From Pseudotabrizicola alkalilacus (GTDB lineage Bacteria; Pseudomonadota; Alphaproteobacteria; Rhodobacterales; Rhodobacteraceae), in contig NZ_QWEY01000001.1 of the NCBI RefSeq assembly GCF_003443995.1, forward strand, positions 372,001 through 436,000: a stretch of DNA of 64,000 nt, given 5' to 3'. Each line of letters opens with the position of its first letter. Positions within the stretch are counted from its first letter, which is position 1. A model generated the notes under the pieces. The model was not told the DNA's origin. It was given only the letters and a program-made list of their open reading frames with translations, and did not search any database. The position numbers and the translations under genes were made by a program. Of the stretch, positions 19,077-28,204 are shown piece by piece.

Positions 19077-21251
19077 CTAGTCCTTTAACGCGGCCAGCTT
19101 CGGCACATCCTTTGCGCCGGCGGTGCCTCGGCCTGACAAAGACGGGTTTTCCATGAAAAATGTATGACAGGCGAACAGCTTGCCATCTTTGGGCTGCAAT
19201 TCGCGCTCGGTGCTGCCATCGGCGGTCAGCACCCAGGATTGCGCCTCATCGGCCAGATTGGCGGCCATGATCTGGCTGACGATCTGTGCCTTGACCGTGT
19301 CATTATGCACCTCGACCAGCGTTTCCACCCGCCGGGTCAGATTGCGCCCCATCCAGTCCGCGCTGGAAAAGAACACCCGCGCCTGACGGCTTGGCAGGCC
19401 ATGGCCTGACCCGAAACAGACGATCCGGCTGTGTTCCAGAAACCGCCCGACAATGGATTTGACGCGGATATTCTCGCTCAACCCCTTGATGCCGGGCCGC
19501 AATCCGCAGATGCCACGAATGACCAGACTGATCTTTACCCCGGCCTGCGACGCGGCATACAGCGCGTCGATCACCTCGGGCTCGATGATGCTGTTCATCT
19601 TGGCCCAGATCTCTGCCGGGCGGCCTGCGCGGGCATGATCCGCCTCGGCGGCGATCAGCTCCAGCAGGCGCGGTTTCAGGCTGATCGGGGAAATCGCCAG
19701 ATTTTCCAGCCCCTCGGGCTGAACATAGCCCGACAGATAGTTGAACACCTTGGTCGCATCACGACCAAGGGCCGGGTCGCAGGTGAAAAACGACAGGTCG
19801 GTGTATATCCGCGCGGTGATCGGGTGATAGTTGCCGGTGCCGTAATGGGTATAGGTCACCAGATTGTCGCCTTCGCGCCGGACCACGGTGCTGATCTTGG
19901 CATGGGTCTTGTAGTGGATGAACCCATACACCACATGCGCCCCCGCCCGTTCCAGCCGTCGGCTCTGGCGGATGTTCGCGGCCTCATCAAACCGCGCTTT
20001 CAGCTCGACCAGTGCGGTGACCGATTTCCCCGCCTCCGCCGCTTCGCACAGCGCGCCCACGATCGGGCTGTCCCAGCTGGTGCGGTACAGCGTCTGCTTG
20101 ATCGCCAGCACGTTGGGGTCGCGCGCCGCCTGTTCCAGAAACCGGATCACCAGATCAAACGTCTCATAGGGGTGATGCAGCAGAATGTCTTTCTGCTTGA
20201 TCGCGGCAAACAGATCGCCCTCATGGTCCTGCACACGCTCCGGCACCCGTGGAGCAAACGGCGGCCACAAGAGGTCAGGGCGGCTCGAAAGCACCAGCTC
20301 TTTCAGGTCGGCAATCCCCAGCAGCCCCTTGACCTCGACCACCTCCGACTCGGTGACCGCCAGCTCTTCCATGATCAGCGCGCGCAGCTCGGCCGGTGCC
20401 CCTGCCGTCATCTTCAGCCGGATCACCTCGCCCCGCCGCCGCCGCTTCAGCGCGGTCTCGAACTCGCGCACCAGATCTTCGGCCTCATCCTCGACCTCCA
20501 GATCGCTGTCGCGCAGCACCCGGAACGCGCAATGCCCCCGGTCGGTATAGCCGGGGAACAGCATGTTCAGATGCAAGAGCAGCAATTCTTCGAGCGGCAG
20601 GAACCGATGCACCCCCGGTTTGCCCGGCAAGGGCACAAAGCGCGAAATCTGCTGCGGAATCGGCAACAGCGCCTTGAGCGTGCGGTGGTCCGACAACCGC
20701 TCCAGTTGCAAGGCCAACGAAAACCCGGTGTTGGGAATGAACGGAAACGGATGCGCCGGGTCAATTGCCAGCGGCGACAGCACCGGAAACACCTTGTGCA
20801 GAAAATGCTCCTCCAGATGCCGCAGATCCGCCGCCGTCAGCTTGGACCGGGTGACAATGCTGATCCCCTCGGCCTCCATCTCGCGCTTCAGGCCGTTCAG
20901 CACGGTCTGCTGGTGCTGCATCAGCTTGCGCGCATCGGCATGGATCAGCACCAGCTGTTCAGCCGGGGTGCGCCCGTCTTCGGAAAACCCGGCCTTTCCG
21001 GCCCGCACCAGCGCGCGCAGACCCGCCACCCGCACGGTGAAAAACTCATCCAGATTGGTGGCCGAAATCGACAGGAACCGCAGCCGCTCCAGCAGCGGCA
21101 CATTGGGATTGGCCGCCTCGTCCAGCACCCGCCGGTTAAACGCCAGCCAGCTCAGCTCACGGTTAAAGAAACGCCCCGGCCCGGTGACCTCTGCCTCGGG
21201 CAGGGTAACGGGTGCGGGGAAGGGCGCTTTGAGGAAATCTGCCTGTGTCAT
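19077..21251 (-). CDS. ppk: Polyphosphate kinase 1
   Basis: A 724-residue PPK1, which reversibly transfers the terminal phosphate of ATP to polyphosphate. The N-domain has [19 protein letters not shown] (about 28-46) and [18 protein letters not shown]; the head domain follows; the phospholipase-D-like catalytic domains contain [11 protein letters not shown] (381-391), VELKARFDE (415-423) and KTHAK with H450, the likely phosphorylated histidine, then [10 protein letters not shown]. It sits 46 bases after the hdaA gene in the conserved perM-hdaA-ppk-ppx order. Confidence 0.97.
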   Translation of the reverse strand: MTQADFLKAPFPAPVTLPEAEVTGPGRFFNRELSWLAFNRRVLDEAANPNVPLLERLRFLSISATNLDEFFTVRVAGLRALVRAGKAGFSEDGRTPAEQLVLIHADARKLMQHQQTVLNGLKREMEAEGISIVTRSKLTAADLRHLEEHFLHKVFPVLSPLAIDPAHPFPFIPNTGFSLALQLERLSDHRTLKALLPIPQQISRFVPLPGKPGVHRFLPLEELLLLHLNMLFPGYTDRGHCAFRVLRDSDLEVEDEAEDLVREFETALKRRRRGEVIRLKMTAGAPAELRALIMEELAVTESEVVEVKGLLGIADLKELVLSSRPDLLWPPFAPRVPERVQDHEGDLFAAIKQKDILLHHPYETFDLVIRFLEQAARDPNVLAIKQTLYRTSWDSPIVGALCEAAEAGKSVTALVELKARFDEAANIRQSRRLERAGAHVVYGFIHYKTHAKISTVVRREGDNLVTYTHYGTGNYHPITARIYTDLSFFTCDPALGRDATKVFNYLSGYVQPEGLENLAISPISLKPRLLELIAAEADHARAGRPAEIWAKMNSIIEPEVIDALYAASQAGVKISLVIRGICGLRPGIKGLSENIRVKSIVGRFLEHSRIVCFGSGHGLPSRQARVFFSSADWMGRNLTRRVETLVEVHNDTVKAQIVSQIMAANLADEAQSWVLTADGSTERELQPKDGKLFACHTFFMENPSLSGRGTAGAKDVPKLAALKD

Positions 21252-21297
21252 GACTGGGGCTTATGCTTCAAAAATCTTACACTTTCATGACACTGTC

Positions 21298-21975
21298 TCA
21301 TTCCGCCTCATCCCTGTCCAGCAACCCCTGCGCCGTCGCTCGGGTGATCGGCTTGCCCTGCGCCAGGGCGCGTGCATCCATCGCCGCGACCAGTTCGCGC
21401 GCCGCGTCGATCGAGCGTTCCATCCGCGCCACCAGCCAGGGGATCAGCGCCGGGGGCACCACGGTCTGGCGGTCGGCGAACAGCTTGACCAGCACCGCCG
21501 ACAGCAGCGCATCATCGGGCGGCTCCAGCCGCGCCACCGATGCCGCATCCATCCGGCTTTTCAGATCGGGCAGGCGCAGGCCCCAGTCCCGCGCCGGGCC
21601 GCGCGCCGTCAACAGCAAAGACCCGCGCGGCACCACCAGATTGTGCAGGTGAAACAGCGCGGTTTCGGCCTCGGGCGTTCCCGCCACCGCGTCTGCATCC
21701 TCGACCGCCACCGCACCGCTTTCGGCCAGCACCAGCAGATCCGCCCCGGCCAGATCGGCCCCGGCAACGATCACCGCGCCCGCCGTCGCGGCCCACAGAT
21801 GCGTCAGATGGGTCTTGCCCGCGCCCGGCGGCCCGACCAGCAGCATCTTTCCGCCCGGCCAACCCCGCCACGCCTCGACCGCCGCCAAAGCATGCGCATT
21901 GGTGGCGGAGGCAAAGAAATCTTCCCGCCGATAGGCCGCCTGAACCGGCAGATCAAATGCCAGTTGCCGGATCAC
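21298..21975 (-). CDS. hdaA: DnaA-related regulator of replication, HdaA
   Basis: A 225-residue protein with the DnaA-type AAA+ ATPase fold but no DnaA DNA-binding domain. Walker A is GPPGAGKTH (48-56), Walker B-like AVEDADAV follows at about 92, and a lid region with SRMDAASVARLEPPDD. It starts QLAFDLP, the clamp-binding-type motif QLxFDLP of Hda proteins, which stimulates hydrolysis of DnaA-bound ATP through the sliding clamp. The ATG overlaps the preceding permease stop by ATGA. The rest of the protein lacks the strongest arginine-finger match I would expect, but the family call is secure. Confidence 0.93.
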   Translation of the reverse strand: MIRQLAFDLPVQAAYRREDFFASATNAHALAAVEAWRGWPGGKMLLVGPPGAGKTHLTHLWAATAGAVIVAGADLAGADLLVLAESGAVAVEDADAVAGTPEAETALFHLHNLVVPRGSLLLTARGPARDWGLRLPDLKSRMDAASVARLEPPDDALLSAVLVKLFADRQTVVPPALIPWLVARMERSIDAARELVAAMDARALAQGKPITRATAQGLLDRDEAE

Positions 21976-23087
21976 ACCACATCCTTTTCATGTTCATGTG
22001 CCACAGGTGTTGGAGCGGGCGGTGCCGGCGGCACGCTGTCTACCCCACGATACAACACTGAAGCCTGATACTGGCTGATCGCAAATCGCATCAGCACCCC
22101 CAAAGACGCCGCCACCGGCACCGCAATCAGCATCCCGGCAAAGCCCAGCAGCGCGCCAAAGGCTGACAGGGCCAGCAACAGCCAGACCGGATGCAGCCCG
22201 ACCGAACTGCCCACAAGTTTGGGCGTCAGCACATTGCCTTCGATGAACTGGCCAAAGGCAAAAATCGCCGCCACAATGCCGATTGCCACCCAGTCGCCCC
22301 AGAACTGGAACAGCGCCAGACCAATCGCCAAAATCCCGCCGATGATCGCGCCGACATAAGGGATGAACGTCACCGCCCCGGCAATCGCCCCGACCACAAG
22401 GCCGAATTGCAACCCGGCAAGCATCAGCGCGACCGAATAATACGCCCCCAAAATCAGACAGACCGTCAGCTGCCCGCGCACAAAGCCCGCGAGCACGTCA
22501 TCAATCTCCCCCGCCAGCCGCCGTACCGTGGCCACATGATCCCGTGGGATCATCGCATCCACCCGCGCCACCATCTTGTCCCAGTCCAGCAGCAGATAGA
22601 ACGCGACCACCGGCACCACGACGATAAAGATCACCGCAGAAATCACCGACATCGCCGAGGAGACGATCCCCTGGGCCAGATCGCCGCCCTTTGACTGGAT
22701 GAAATCGCCGATATCCGCGAGGGTCTTGCGCATGATGCTGGTCTCATCCGACAACTCGGGAAACCGCTCGGTCAGAAAGGTCTGCAGATTGCGGGAAATC
22801 TCGGGGGCTGCGTTCACCAGGGCACTGGTCTGCTGGATCAGTGTCGGAATCACCGCCAGAACCAGCAGAACCACCACCAGAAACATCAGCAGGGTAATCA
22901 GTGCTGTCGCTGCCACCCGGCTCATCCCGGCCCGTTGCAGCCGGTCGGCAACCGGGTCAAGGAAATACGCGATCGCCCCGCCCACAAGGAACGGCACCAG
23001 CACATCTCCCATCAGATACATCAGCAGCAGGAACATCACGCCCGCAACGCCCCAGTATTTCGCCTGCTGTGCCATCGGAAGTGCCAT
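21972..23087 (-). CDS. AI-2E family (PerM) membrane protein
   Basis: A 371-residue inner-membrane protein of the PerM/TqsA family. Hydrophobic stretches appear at about 12-45, 62-88, 155-180, 205-240, 242-270, 275-300 and 305-340, with the family's central soluble region (residues 90-150), and the VAFYLLLDWDKM and FIPYVGAIIGGILA segments. Members have been linked to autoinducer-2 export or sodium antiport; no specific substrate can be named here. It is the first gene of the leftward run through hdaA, ppk and ppx. The tail is Pro/His/Glu-rich. Start 23087 has a GGGGCGGG site; 23075 is an alternative. Confidence 0.9.
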   Translation of the reverse strand: MALPMAQQAKYWGVAGVMFLLLMYLMGDVLVPFLVGGAIAYFLDPVADRLQRAGMSRVAATALITLLMFLVVVLLVLAVIPTLIQQTSALVNAAPEISRNLQTFLTERFPELSDETSIMRKTLADIGDFIQSKGGDLAQGIVSSAMSVISAVIFIVVVPVVAFYLLLDWDKMVARVDAMIPRDHVATVRRLAGEIDDVLAGFVRGQLTVCLILGAYYSVALMLAGLQFGLVVGAIAGAVTFIPYVGAIIGGILAIGLALFQFWGDWVAIGIVAAIFAFGQFIEGNVLTPKLVGSSVGLHPVWLLLALSAFGALLGFAGMLIAVPVAASLGVLMRFAISQYQASVLYRGVDSVPPAPPAPTPVAHEHEKDVV

Positions 23088-23215
23088 CGTGCCCGCCCCT
23101 GCCTGTCTGATCGGCCTTCATCCGCCCGGCCTTGGTATTGGCCCTGATATTGCTGCTGAAAGGGCCATGTGCAAGCCCACATGGTCTGAAAGACCGGTCG
23201 CAGCCCCCCTCCCTC

Positions 23216-23240
23216 TCCCTCCCCCACAAGGGGGGAGGGA
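23216..23240. repeat. GC-rich hairpin A
   Basis: Ten perfect base pairs, TCCCTCCCCC with GGGGGAGGGA, around a five-base loop. Similar in composition to hairpin B at 23364, so possibly the two ends of one repeat element. Confidence 0.7.
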
Positions 23241-23363
23241 AGCGCCTGTGCTGCAAACGCAGGGTTTTGTGCCGATCCGGGGCAGGGCCTGTGACCTGTG
23301 CAGGCGCGTAGCCTGCGCCGCACGCGGCCAGCCGCAGCTTCCCGCCCTCCGCCAAATGCGCCT

Positions 23364-23386
23364 CCCCTCCCCCTCGTGGGGAGGGG
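23364..23386. repeat. GC-rich hairpin B
   Basis: Nine perfect base pairs, CCCCTCCCC with GGGGAGGGG, around CTCGT, followed by another G-rich run to 23400. Confidence 0.7.
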
Positions 23387-23630
23387 ATGGGGGAGGGGGG
23401 CACGTCGCTTGCCACCGGGACAGGGCCTGCCGCCGCCGCGTCCCAAACACCGCACTTGCGATTCGGCGGGCAAAGGCCCATCTATCGCTGACAGGCTCCG
23501 CCCCCCACGCCATGCGTGGGACCGCCCCTGATGCTTTCCGGCCCCTGTGCTGACCGCGTGTCAGTGCCGCCGGTGGCAGCGATCCCTCCGGCATGGGCCG
23601 GGGTGGAACTCCGGCACAAGGGAACAGGCC

Positions 23631-23765
23631 ATGTCCAAAGAAAAGAACCGCGGCAACAAAGAGACCAAGAAGCCCAAGAAAGAGGTCGTCAAGGTTCTGG
23701 CCACCGCCAATGCGGGCCTGAGCAAGGATGGCACCACCATCGCGGGCAAAAAAATCAAGCAATAA
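23631..23765 (+). CDS. Small, very basic protein, 44 residues
   Basis: ATG at 23631 follows AAGGGAACAGG. The peptide begins MSKEKNRGNKETKKPKKE and is dominated by lysine in its first half, then has ATANAGLSKDGTTIAGKKIKQ. I recall short proteobacterial proteins of the same type (MSK..RGNRE.KKPK..) with no assigned role; the charge suggests binding of nucleic acid or ribosomes. It stands alone between the hairpin-rich gap and a terminator-like hairpin. Confidence 0.72.
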   Translation: MSKEKNRGNKETKKPKKEVVKVLATANAGLSKDGTTIAGKKIKQ

Positions 23766-23766
23766 C

Positions 23767-23784
23767 GGCGGGGGGCACCCCGCC
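23767..23784 (+). terminator. Hairpin after the small basic protein gene
   Basis: GGCGGGG (23767-23773) pairs perfectly with CCCCGCC (23778-23784) around a GGCA loop, two bases after the stop codon. No immediate T-run. Confidence 0.55.
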
Positions 23785-23811
23785 ACATACCCCGCCATTT
23801 GTTAAAAATCG

Positions 23812-23873
23812 GTAAAAATCCCAGTGTAAGCCATTGTAATCAAGTGATATCAATGGCTGTAACACAGTGGGCA
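23812..23873 (-). terminator. Terminator of the leftward haem lipoprotein gene
   Basis: AGCCATTG (23831-23838) pairs with CAATGGCT (23853-23860), with further partial pairing of GTGTAA and TTACAC-like flanks. Read leftward, the hairpin is followed by ATTTTTACC and a second T-rich stretch, so it fits a rho-independent terminator for the cytochrome gene ending at 23879. Confidence 0.6.
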
Positions 23874-23878
23874 GTCCG

Positions 23879-24292
23879 TCAGCGAACCTGAATCGCCTGC
23901 AGATGCTCGGCAATCTGGACCAGCCGCGCCGGCGTGGGCGACATGATCCCGTCCCCCCCGTCATAGGGCATCAGATCGCTGTCCAGCAGCGGGCCGAAAT
24001 TCGGCATCACAGCACCGCCCTTGCCCCCGGTATAGCCCCAGATCTTGGCCATCACCTTGGTCGTCGGAAAGGTTCCGCCATTCCGCCGCGCCAGTCGGGT
24101 CAGATCCGGCGGCCGCCGTGTCAGAGTGCCCGCCATCTCGCCGTCGCCCGTGCCGGAAAGCCCGTGGCACCCGGCACAGAAATCGGCAAAATCCTGCGCC
24201 CCGGTCGGCATCTCCTTGGGTGCCTTCGCAATCACGCAGGCCCCCAAAGCAAGGGCCGCGAACAGGGATATGATGGGCAATGGCTGTGCCAT
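23879..24292 (-). CDS. Lipid-anchored monohaem cytochrome c
   Basis: A 137-residue protein with a lipoprotein signal (lipobox LGAC, Cys19) and one haem site C39-A-G-C42-H43. Later VMAKIWGYTGGKGGAVMPNFGPLLDSDLMPYDGGDG offers methionine ligands. It belongs to the class I cytochrome c family and should carry electrons at the periplasmic face of the membrane. It follows lolD by 72 bases, but no function link to lipoprotein export is known. Start 24292 was chosen because it gives a complete lipoprotein signal. Confidence 0.88.
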   Translation of the reverse strand: MAQPLPIISLFAALALGACVIAKAPKEMPTGAQDFADFCAGCHGLSGTGDGEMAGTLTRRPPDLTRLARRNGGTFPTTKVMAKIWGYTGGKGGAVMPNFGPLLDSDLMPYDGGDGIMSPTPARLVQIAEHLQAIQVR

Positions 24293-24364
24293 GGCGGCCT
24301 CCTTCTTGGTTTGGATCAGGGTGACAGGGCCGCAGGCCGGGCACAAGGGCTTCAGGCGGCGGGC

Positions 24365-25054
24365 TCAGGCGACGCGGCCCTGATCCAGCCGCACGATCCG
24401 GTCCATCCGGGCCGCCAGCTCCATGTTATGCGTGGCGATCAGCGCCGCCAGCCCGGTCGCGCGGACCAGATCCATCAGCGCGGCAAACACCTGATCCGAG
24501 GTGGCCGGATCAAGGTTCCCGGTTGGCTCGTCCGCCAGCAGCAGGCGCGGCGCATTCGCCATCGCCCGGCAGAACGCCACCCGCTGCTGCTCGCCCCCGG
24601 ACAGCGCGGCGGGGCGGTGATCGGCGCGCGGCCCCACGCCCACACGGGTCAGCAGATCCATCGCCCGCGCCTTGGCCGTCGCCTCATCCGCGCCATTGGC
24701 CAGTTGCGGGATGACGATATTTTCCAGCGCCGAGAACTCCGGCAGCAGGTGGTGGAACTGGTAGATAAAGCCCACATCCGCGCGCCGCACTTCGGTCCGC
24801 GCCTTGTCGGACAGCCCGTTCATGTCGCGCCCGTTCAGCCGGACCTGGCCGGTGTCGGGCGTATCGAGCAGCCCCGCGATATGCAGCAGCGTCGATTTCC
24901 CCGCCCCCGAGGGCGCGACCAGAGCCACCACCTCGCCCGGCTTCACCGACAGCGTGGCCCCGCGCAGCACCATCACTTCGGAGGGTTTGCCCTTGTTATA
25001 GGTCTTTTCGATTCCCGAAAGGTCCAGCGCCAGATCCTGTGACTGATCACTCAT
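24365..25054 (-). CDS. lolD: Lipoprotein-releasing ABC transporter, ATP-binding subunit
   Basis: A 229-residue ABC ATPase with Walker [10 protein letters not shown] (47-55), Q-loop [16 protein letters not shown], signature LSGGEQQR (about 151), Walker [13 protein letters not shown] and H-loop THN. The HHLLPEF segment after the Q-loop is diagnostic of LolD, which powers release of outer-membrane lipoproteins from the inner membrane. It overlaps the end of the permease gene by eight bases. The many lipoproteins in this window would be its clients. Confidence 0.95.
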   Translation of the reverse strand: MSDQSQDLALDLSGIEKTYNKGKPSEVMVLRGATLSVKPGEVVALVAPSGAGKSTLLHIAGLLDTPDTGQVRLNGRDMNGLSDKARTEVRRADVGFIYQFHHLLPEFSALENIVIPQLANGADEATAKARAMDLLTRVGVGPRADHRPAALSGGEQQRVAFCRAMANAPRLLLADEPTGNLDPATSDQVFAALMDLVRATGLAALIATHNMELAARMDRIVRLDQGRVA

Positions 25055-26330
25055 AGCGCAAGGCCTCCACCGGGTTCATCCGGGCGGCGCGGCGGGCCGG
25101 AAAGATCGTGACGATAAACGACAGCCCCAGCGACAGCGACACCGCCGACAGCACATCGGCCCATTGCAGCTTGGCCGGCAGCGCGTAGATCCCCCTGATC
25201 GACGGATCCCAAACCCCCCCGCCAGCAAGATAGTTCACCGCCGAGAACACCGGGTCGATATAGAGCGCGAACAGGCAGCCCAGAGCCACGCCCAGCACCG
25301 TGCCGACAATGCCGGTAAAGGCCCCGCACATGAAGAAAATCCGCAATACCGCGCCTTCGGTCAGCCCGATCGTACGCAAAATGCCGATGTCCCGGCCCTT
25401 GTTCTTCACCAGCATGATCAGGCCGGAGATGATGTTCATCGTGGCGATCAGCACCAGAATCGACAGGATCACGAACATGATGTTGTCCTCGACATCCAGC
25501 GCCCTCAGGAACGCACCAGAGGAGTCACGCCATGTCCACAGGATCGCGTCATCACCGCCCGCCTGTAGCAGGGGGGCGGCATAGCGGTCGATGTCATCGG
25601 GGCGATCCACCATCACCTCGAACTCATCCGCCATGCCTTCGCGGTTGAAATAGCTCTGCGCCTCGGCGAACGGCATATAAAGCCGTGTCTTGTCAATGTC
25701 ATAGCGCCCGGCGGTAAAGATATAGACCACCTCATAGGCGTTCACCCGAGGGCTGCTACCAAAGGCAGTCTTGACCCCGTCGGGCGAGATTACGCGCAGC
25801 CGGTCGCCCACGGTGACCCCCAGTTCGCGCGCCAGAACCGAGCCGATGGCTACACCTTCATCAAACCGGTCAATGTCGCCATAGGCATCCGCGCCAAGGC
25901 CGACACGGGGAATGGATTTCAGGTCATCTGCGGACAGCCCATACACCTCGGCCCCGTTGGTGCCCTGCTGGCTGGAAACCATGACCTGACCGCGGATCAT
26001 CGGCGCGGCGCGCGTTACGCCGGGCACGGCGGCAAGGGTCGCTGCCCGCGCCTCATAATCCGGAAAGCCCTTGATCAAGTTGCCATATTCATCGGCCCGC
26101 CCCGCCGAATAGATCGTGACATGGGCGTTGGCTCCCAGAATGGTGTCAACAAACTCCGCCCTGAACCCGGCCCGCACCGCCAGCGTGGCGATCAGCGCAA
26201 ACACCGCCAGCGTGATGCCGATCAGGCTGATCCAGGTCATCACACTGACCCCGCCTTCGGCGCGTTTGGCGCGCAGGTAGCGCCAGGCGATCATCCGTTC
26301 AAAGCGGGAAAAGGGGGCTGTCTGGGGCAT
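25047..26330 (-). CDS. lolC: Lipoprotein-releasing ABC transporter, permease LolC/LolE
   Basis: A 427-residue permease with the MacB/Lol layout: one N-terminal membrane helix (about 30-52, after [18 protein letters not shown]), a large periplasmic domain (55-275), and three C-terminal membrane helices (about 280-305, 330-360, 390-415). The segment [30 protein letters not shown] is the coupling-helix region seen in LolC/E. Alphaproteobacteria often have one such permease acting as a dimer, so C versus E is not meaningful. It starts the lolC-lolD unit. Confidence 0.94.
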   Translation of the reverse strand: MPQTAPFSRFERMIAWRYLRAKRAEGGVSVMTWISLIGITLAVFALIATLAVRAGFRAEFVDTILGANAHVTIYSAGRADEYGNLIKGFPDYEARAATLAAVPGVTRAAPMIRGQVMVSSQQGTNGAEVYGLSADDLKSIPRVGLGADAYGDIDRFDEGVAIGSVLARELGVTVGDRLRVISPDGVKTAFGSSPRVNAYEVVYIFTAGRYDIDKTRLYMPFAEAQSYFNREGMADEFEVMVDRPDDIDRYAAPLLQAGGDDAILWTWRDSSGAFLRALDVEDNIMFVILSILVLIATMNIISGLIMLVKNKGRDIGILRTIGLTEGAVLRIFFMCGAFTGIVGTVLGVALGCLFALYIDPVFSAVNYLAGGGVWDPSIRGIYALPAKLQWADVLSAVSLSLGLSFIVTIFPARRAARMNPVEALRYE

Positions 26331-26427
26331 GTCTGCTCTTTATGTCTTTTGGGCGGACAGTGTCGGTTGCTGCCTGTCGCGTCAAGACGTGGCGGGCCGG
26401 AGCACCGTCACTTCGGCGGGATCACCC

Positions 26428-27090
26428 TTAGCCAACCGCGATGGCGATGGCCGCAAAGTGCAATCCGGCGGCTATCGCCACGCACAGATGCCAGATCGCG
26501 TTGTGAAACCGCAGGCGGTGCCATTTGTAAAACGCGACCCCGCCGGCATAGGTGAGGCCGCCCAGCACGATCAGCCACAGCGATACACCCGGCAGCGCCT
26601 CGCGCGCCGGGCCGACCGCCAGCACACCCATCCAGCCAAGCGCGATATAGGTGACCACTGACAGCCGGTCATAGCGACCCGGCAGCGCCAGCTTGACCAC
26701 CACCCCCAGAACCGCCCCGGCCCAGACCACCGCGCCCAGAACCCAGACCATCAGGCCGGGTTCGAACTGCGCCAGAATGGCGGTGTAGGTGCCTGCAATC
26801 ATGACGTAGATCGCCGAATGATCAAACCGGCGCAGCATCCATTTCAGCGCCGAGGGCGGGGCCATGTTATAGGCCAGTGAAAAGCCGAACATCAGAAAAA
26901 ACCCGGCCGCATAGACCGCAAGCGCCACAAACAGGCCAAAGTCAGCCCGCGCCAGCACATGATAGAGCAGCGCCGAAAACGCCATGACCCCGGCGATCAG
27001 CGCAACGCCGTGCACAACGCCGTCAGCCACCAGCTCTCCGACGCTGAAAGGGCGCTTATTCAGTCGCGGATGGTCGGCAGGCAGGGTCAT
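26428..27090 (-). CDS. Hemolysin III family membrane protein (PAQR-like)
   Basis: A 220-residue protein with about seven membrane helices and the family motifs: ELVADGVVHGVALIAGV near the N-terminus, RFDHSAIYVMIAGTYTAI (about 105), and a C-terminal FHNAIWHLCVAIAAGLHFAAI with two histidines. Conserved Ser/His/Asp residues could bind zinc as in PAQR receptors. Despite the name, haemolytic activity is doubtful; TrhA-type relatives affect membrane-lipid or energy homeostasis. Located between lolC and the WcbI-like gene on the same strand, 97 bases from lolC. Confidence 0.9.
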   Translation of the reverse strand: MTLPADHPRLNKRPFSVGELVADGVVHGVALIAGVMAFSALLYHVLARADFGLFVALAVYAAGFFLMFGFSLAYNMAPPSALKWMLRRFDHSAIYVMIAGTYTAILAQFEPGLMVWVLGAVVWAGAVLGVVVKLALPGRYDRLSVVTYIALGWMGVLAVGPAREALPGVSLWLIVLGGLTYAGGVAFYKWHRLRFHNAIWHLCVAIAAGLHFAAIAIAVG

Positions 27091-27205
27091 GGCAGCTCTT
27101 TCAGGGACAAATGGATGATGCCCTTGCAGAGCCTGCCGTCAATCGCCAAACACATTGACGTTGCGTTCCGGCAGCATTTGTCAGGCCGGACGGGCGGGGA
27201 TGCGG

Positions 27206-28159
27206 TCAGTTGCGTCCGGCCATTGACCGCACCGCCCTGCGCAGCCGGGCCATGGGGCGGAACGCCTCCCGATAGGTGTTGAGCGCCATCTTGAAGTAGA
27301 GCTGGTCGGCATGATGGGCCTGCACAGCTTCGACCCCGCGTGTCGCGTAAAACTCCAGATAGGCGGTGATCACGTCCTGAAACGGAATGGGTCTGGCATC
27401 GACCAAGGCAACCCCCGGGTCATCTTCAAACCGCAACTGGCCTGCCTGCTTGACCCAGGTCTTGACCGGCAAGCCAAAGTGACAATTCCCCGGATGATTG
27501 CGCACGAGGTTCAGATCAAGGTCGTCCAGATCAAATCGGCGCGAAAACCGGCGGCAGAGTTCCAGATACGGCGCGGTTTTCGGGTGCGACTTTTCATAAT
27601 GCAGGGCGGTGTCGCGCCAGTTGTCGGCATAGAAATCAGACATCGGCACCTCGACGCCCGCCTCTGTCTCACGCTGTCTGATCTGGCCGACCGACCATGC
27701 GACGCGCGCCTCGATCTGCGCAGGTGTCAGGACCGGAATGTCGTGAAAGGCGGTCAGCGTTTGTGCGGGAGAAAGCCCCGCGCAATAGGCGGCGGCAAAG
27801 CTCACGTCTTCTTCCCAGAACTGAAACGGAAAATCCGGGGCTTTCCAGGTGTTGAACACGGTGCCCGGCAACAGCGCATCAAAGTGCAGGGCCGGAAATA
27901 CCTCGATCCGCTTTCCCTGCCGCTGGCGCAGCGATGCCAGCGTGCAGCTCTCGACCTTCGCGTTCACGATTGGCTGGGTGAGGATGACCTCGGCCTGCTC
28001 GATCAGGCTTTCCACCCAACCGGCCTGGTCGGCGGCCAGTTTATGAACCTGAAGATCGCCGATCGGCTCATAGGTGCTCGCAAAGCGACGCGAGGCGGCG
28101 CGTAGGAAAGCGTGGTGAAGCAGGGGGCCCTGACAATTCGAAATCACCAAGAGTTTCAA
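27206..28159 (-). CDS. WcbI-like putative polysaccharide acetyltransferase
   Basis: A 317-residue protein whose N-terminus ISNCQGPLLHHAFL (residues 6-19) carries the N-C-Q-G motif of the WcbI fold. FPALHFDALLPG (about 96) and the ILTQPIVNAKV region also fit that family, and a conserved histidine-containing RNHPGNCHFGLP lies at about 215. WcbI is thought to modify capsular polysaccharide using a coenzyme-A ligand; its precise reaction is not settled. No other polysaccharide genes are nearby, so the role here is open. It follows proS by 45 bases. Confidence 0.78.
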   Translation of the reverse strand: MKLLVISNCQGPLLHHAFLRAASRRFASTYEPIGDLQVHKLAADQAGWVESLIEQAEVILTQPIVNAKVESCTLASLRQRQGKRIEVFPALHFDALLPGTVFNTWKAPDFPFQFWEEDVSFAAAYCAGLSPAQTLTAFHDIPVLTPAQIEARVAWSVGQIRQRETEAGVEVPMSDFYADNWRDTALHYEKSHPKTAPYLELCRRFSRRFDLDDLDLNLVRNHPGNCHFGLPVKTWVKQAGQLRFEDDPGVALVDARPIPFQDVITAYLEFYATRGVEAVQAHHADQLYFKMALNTYREAFRPMARLRRAVRSMAGRN

Positions 28160-28204
28160 TGCGGGCCCCCTGCAGCTTATGTCACGCCTGACCTCATACC
28201 TGTG

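Larger units (their letters stand above)
23088..23630. other. 543-base gene-free stretch with three GC-rich hairpins
   Basis: No coding frame here has recognisable features. Three strong inverted repeats stand out: TCCCTCCCCC/GGGGGAGGGA (23216-23240), CCCCTCCCC/GGGGAGGGG (23364-23386) and CCCACGC/GCGTGGG (23504-23520). The first two are alike in sequence and flank about 120 bases, as in mobile palindrome elements of alphaproteobacteria. The right end carries the promoter and ribosome site of the small basic protein gene. Confidence 0.6.

Noticed and set aside
19431-21290. 619-codon frame on the + strand
   Set aside because: Shadow of polyphosphate kinase on the opposite strand; composition is Arg/Gln-rich as usual for antisense of GC-rich genes.
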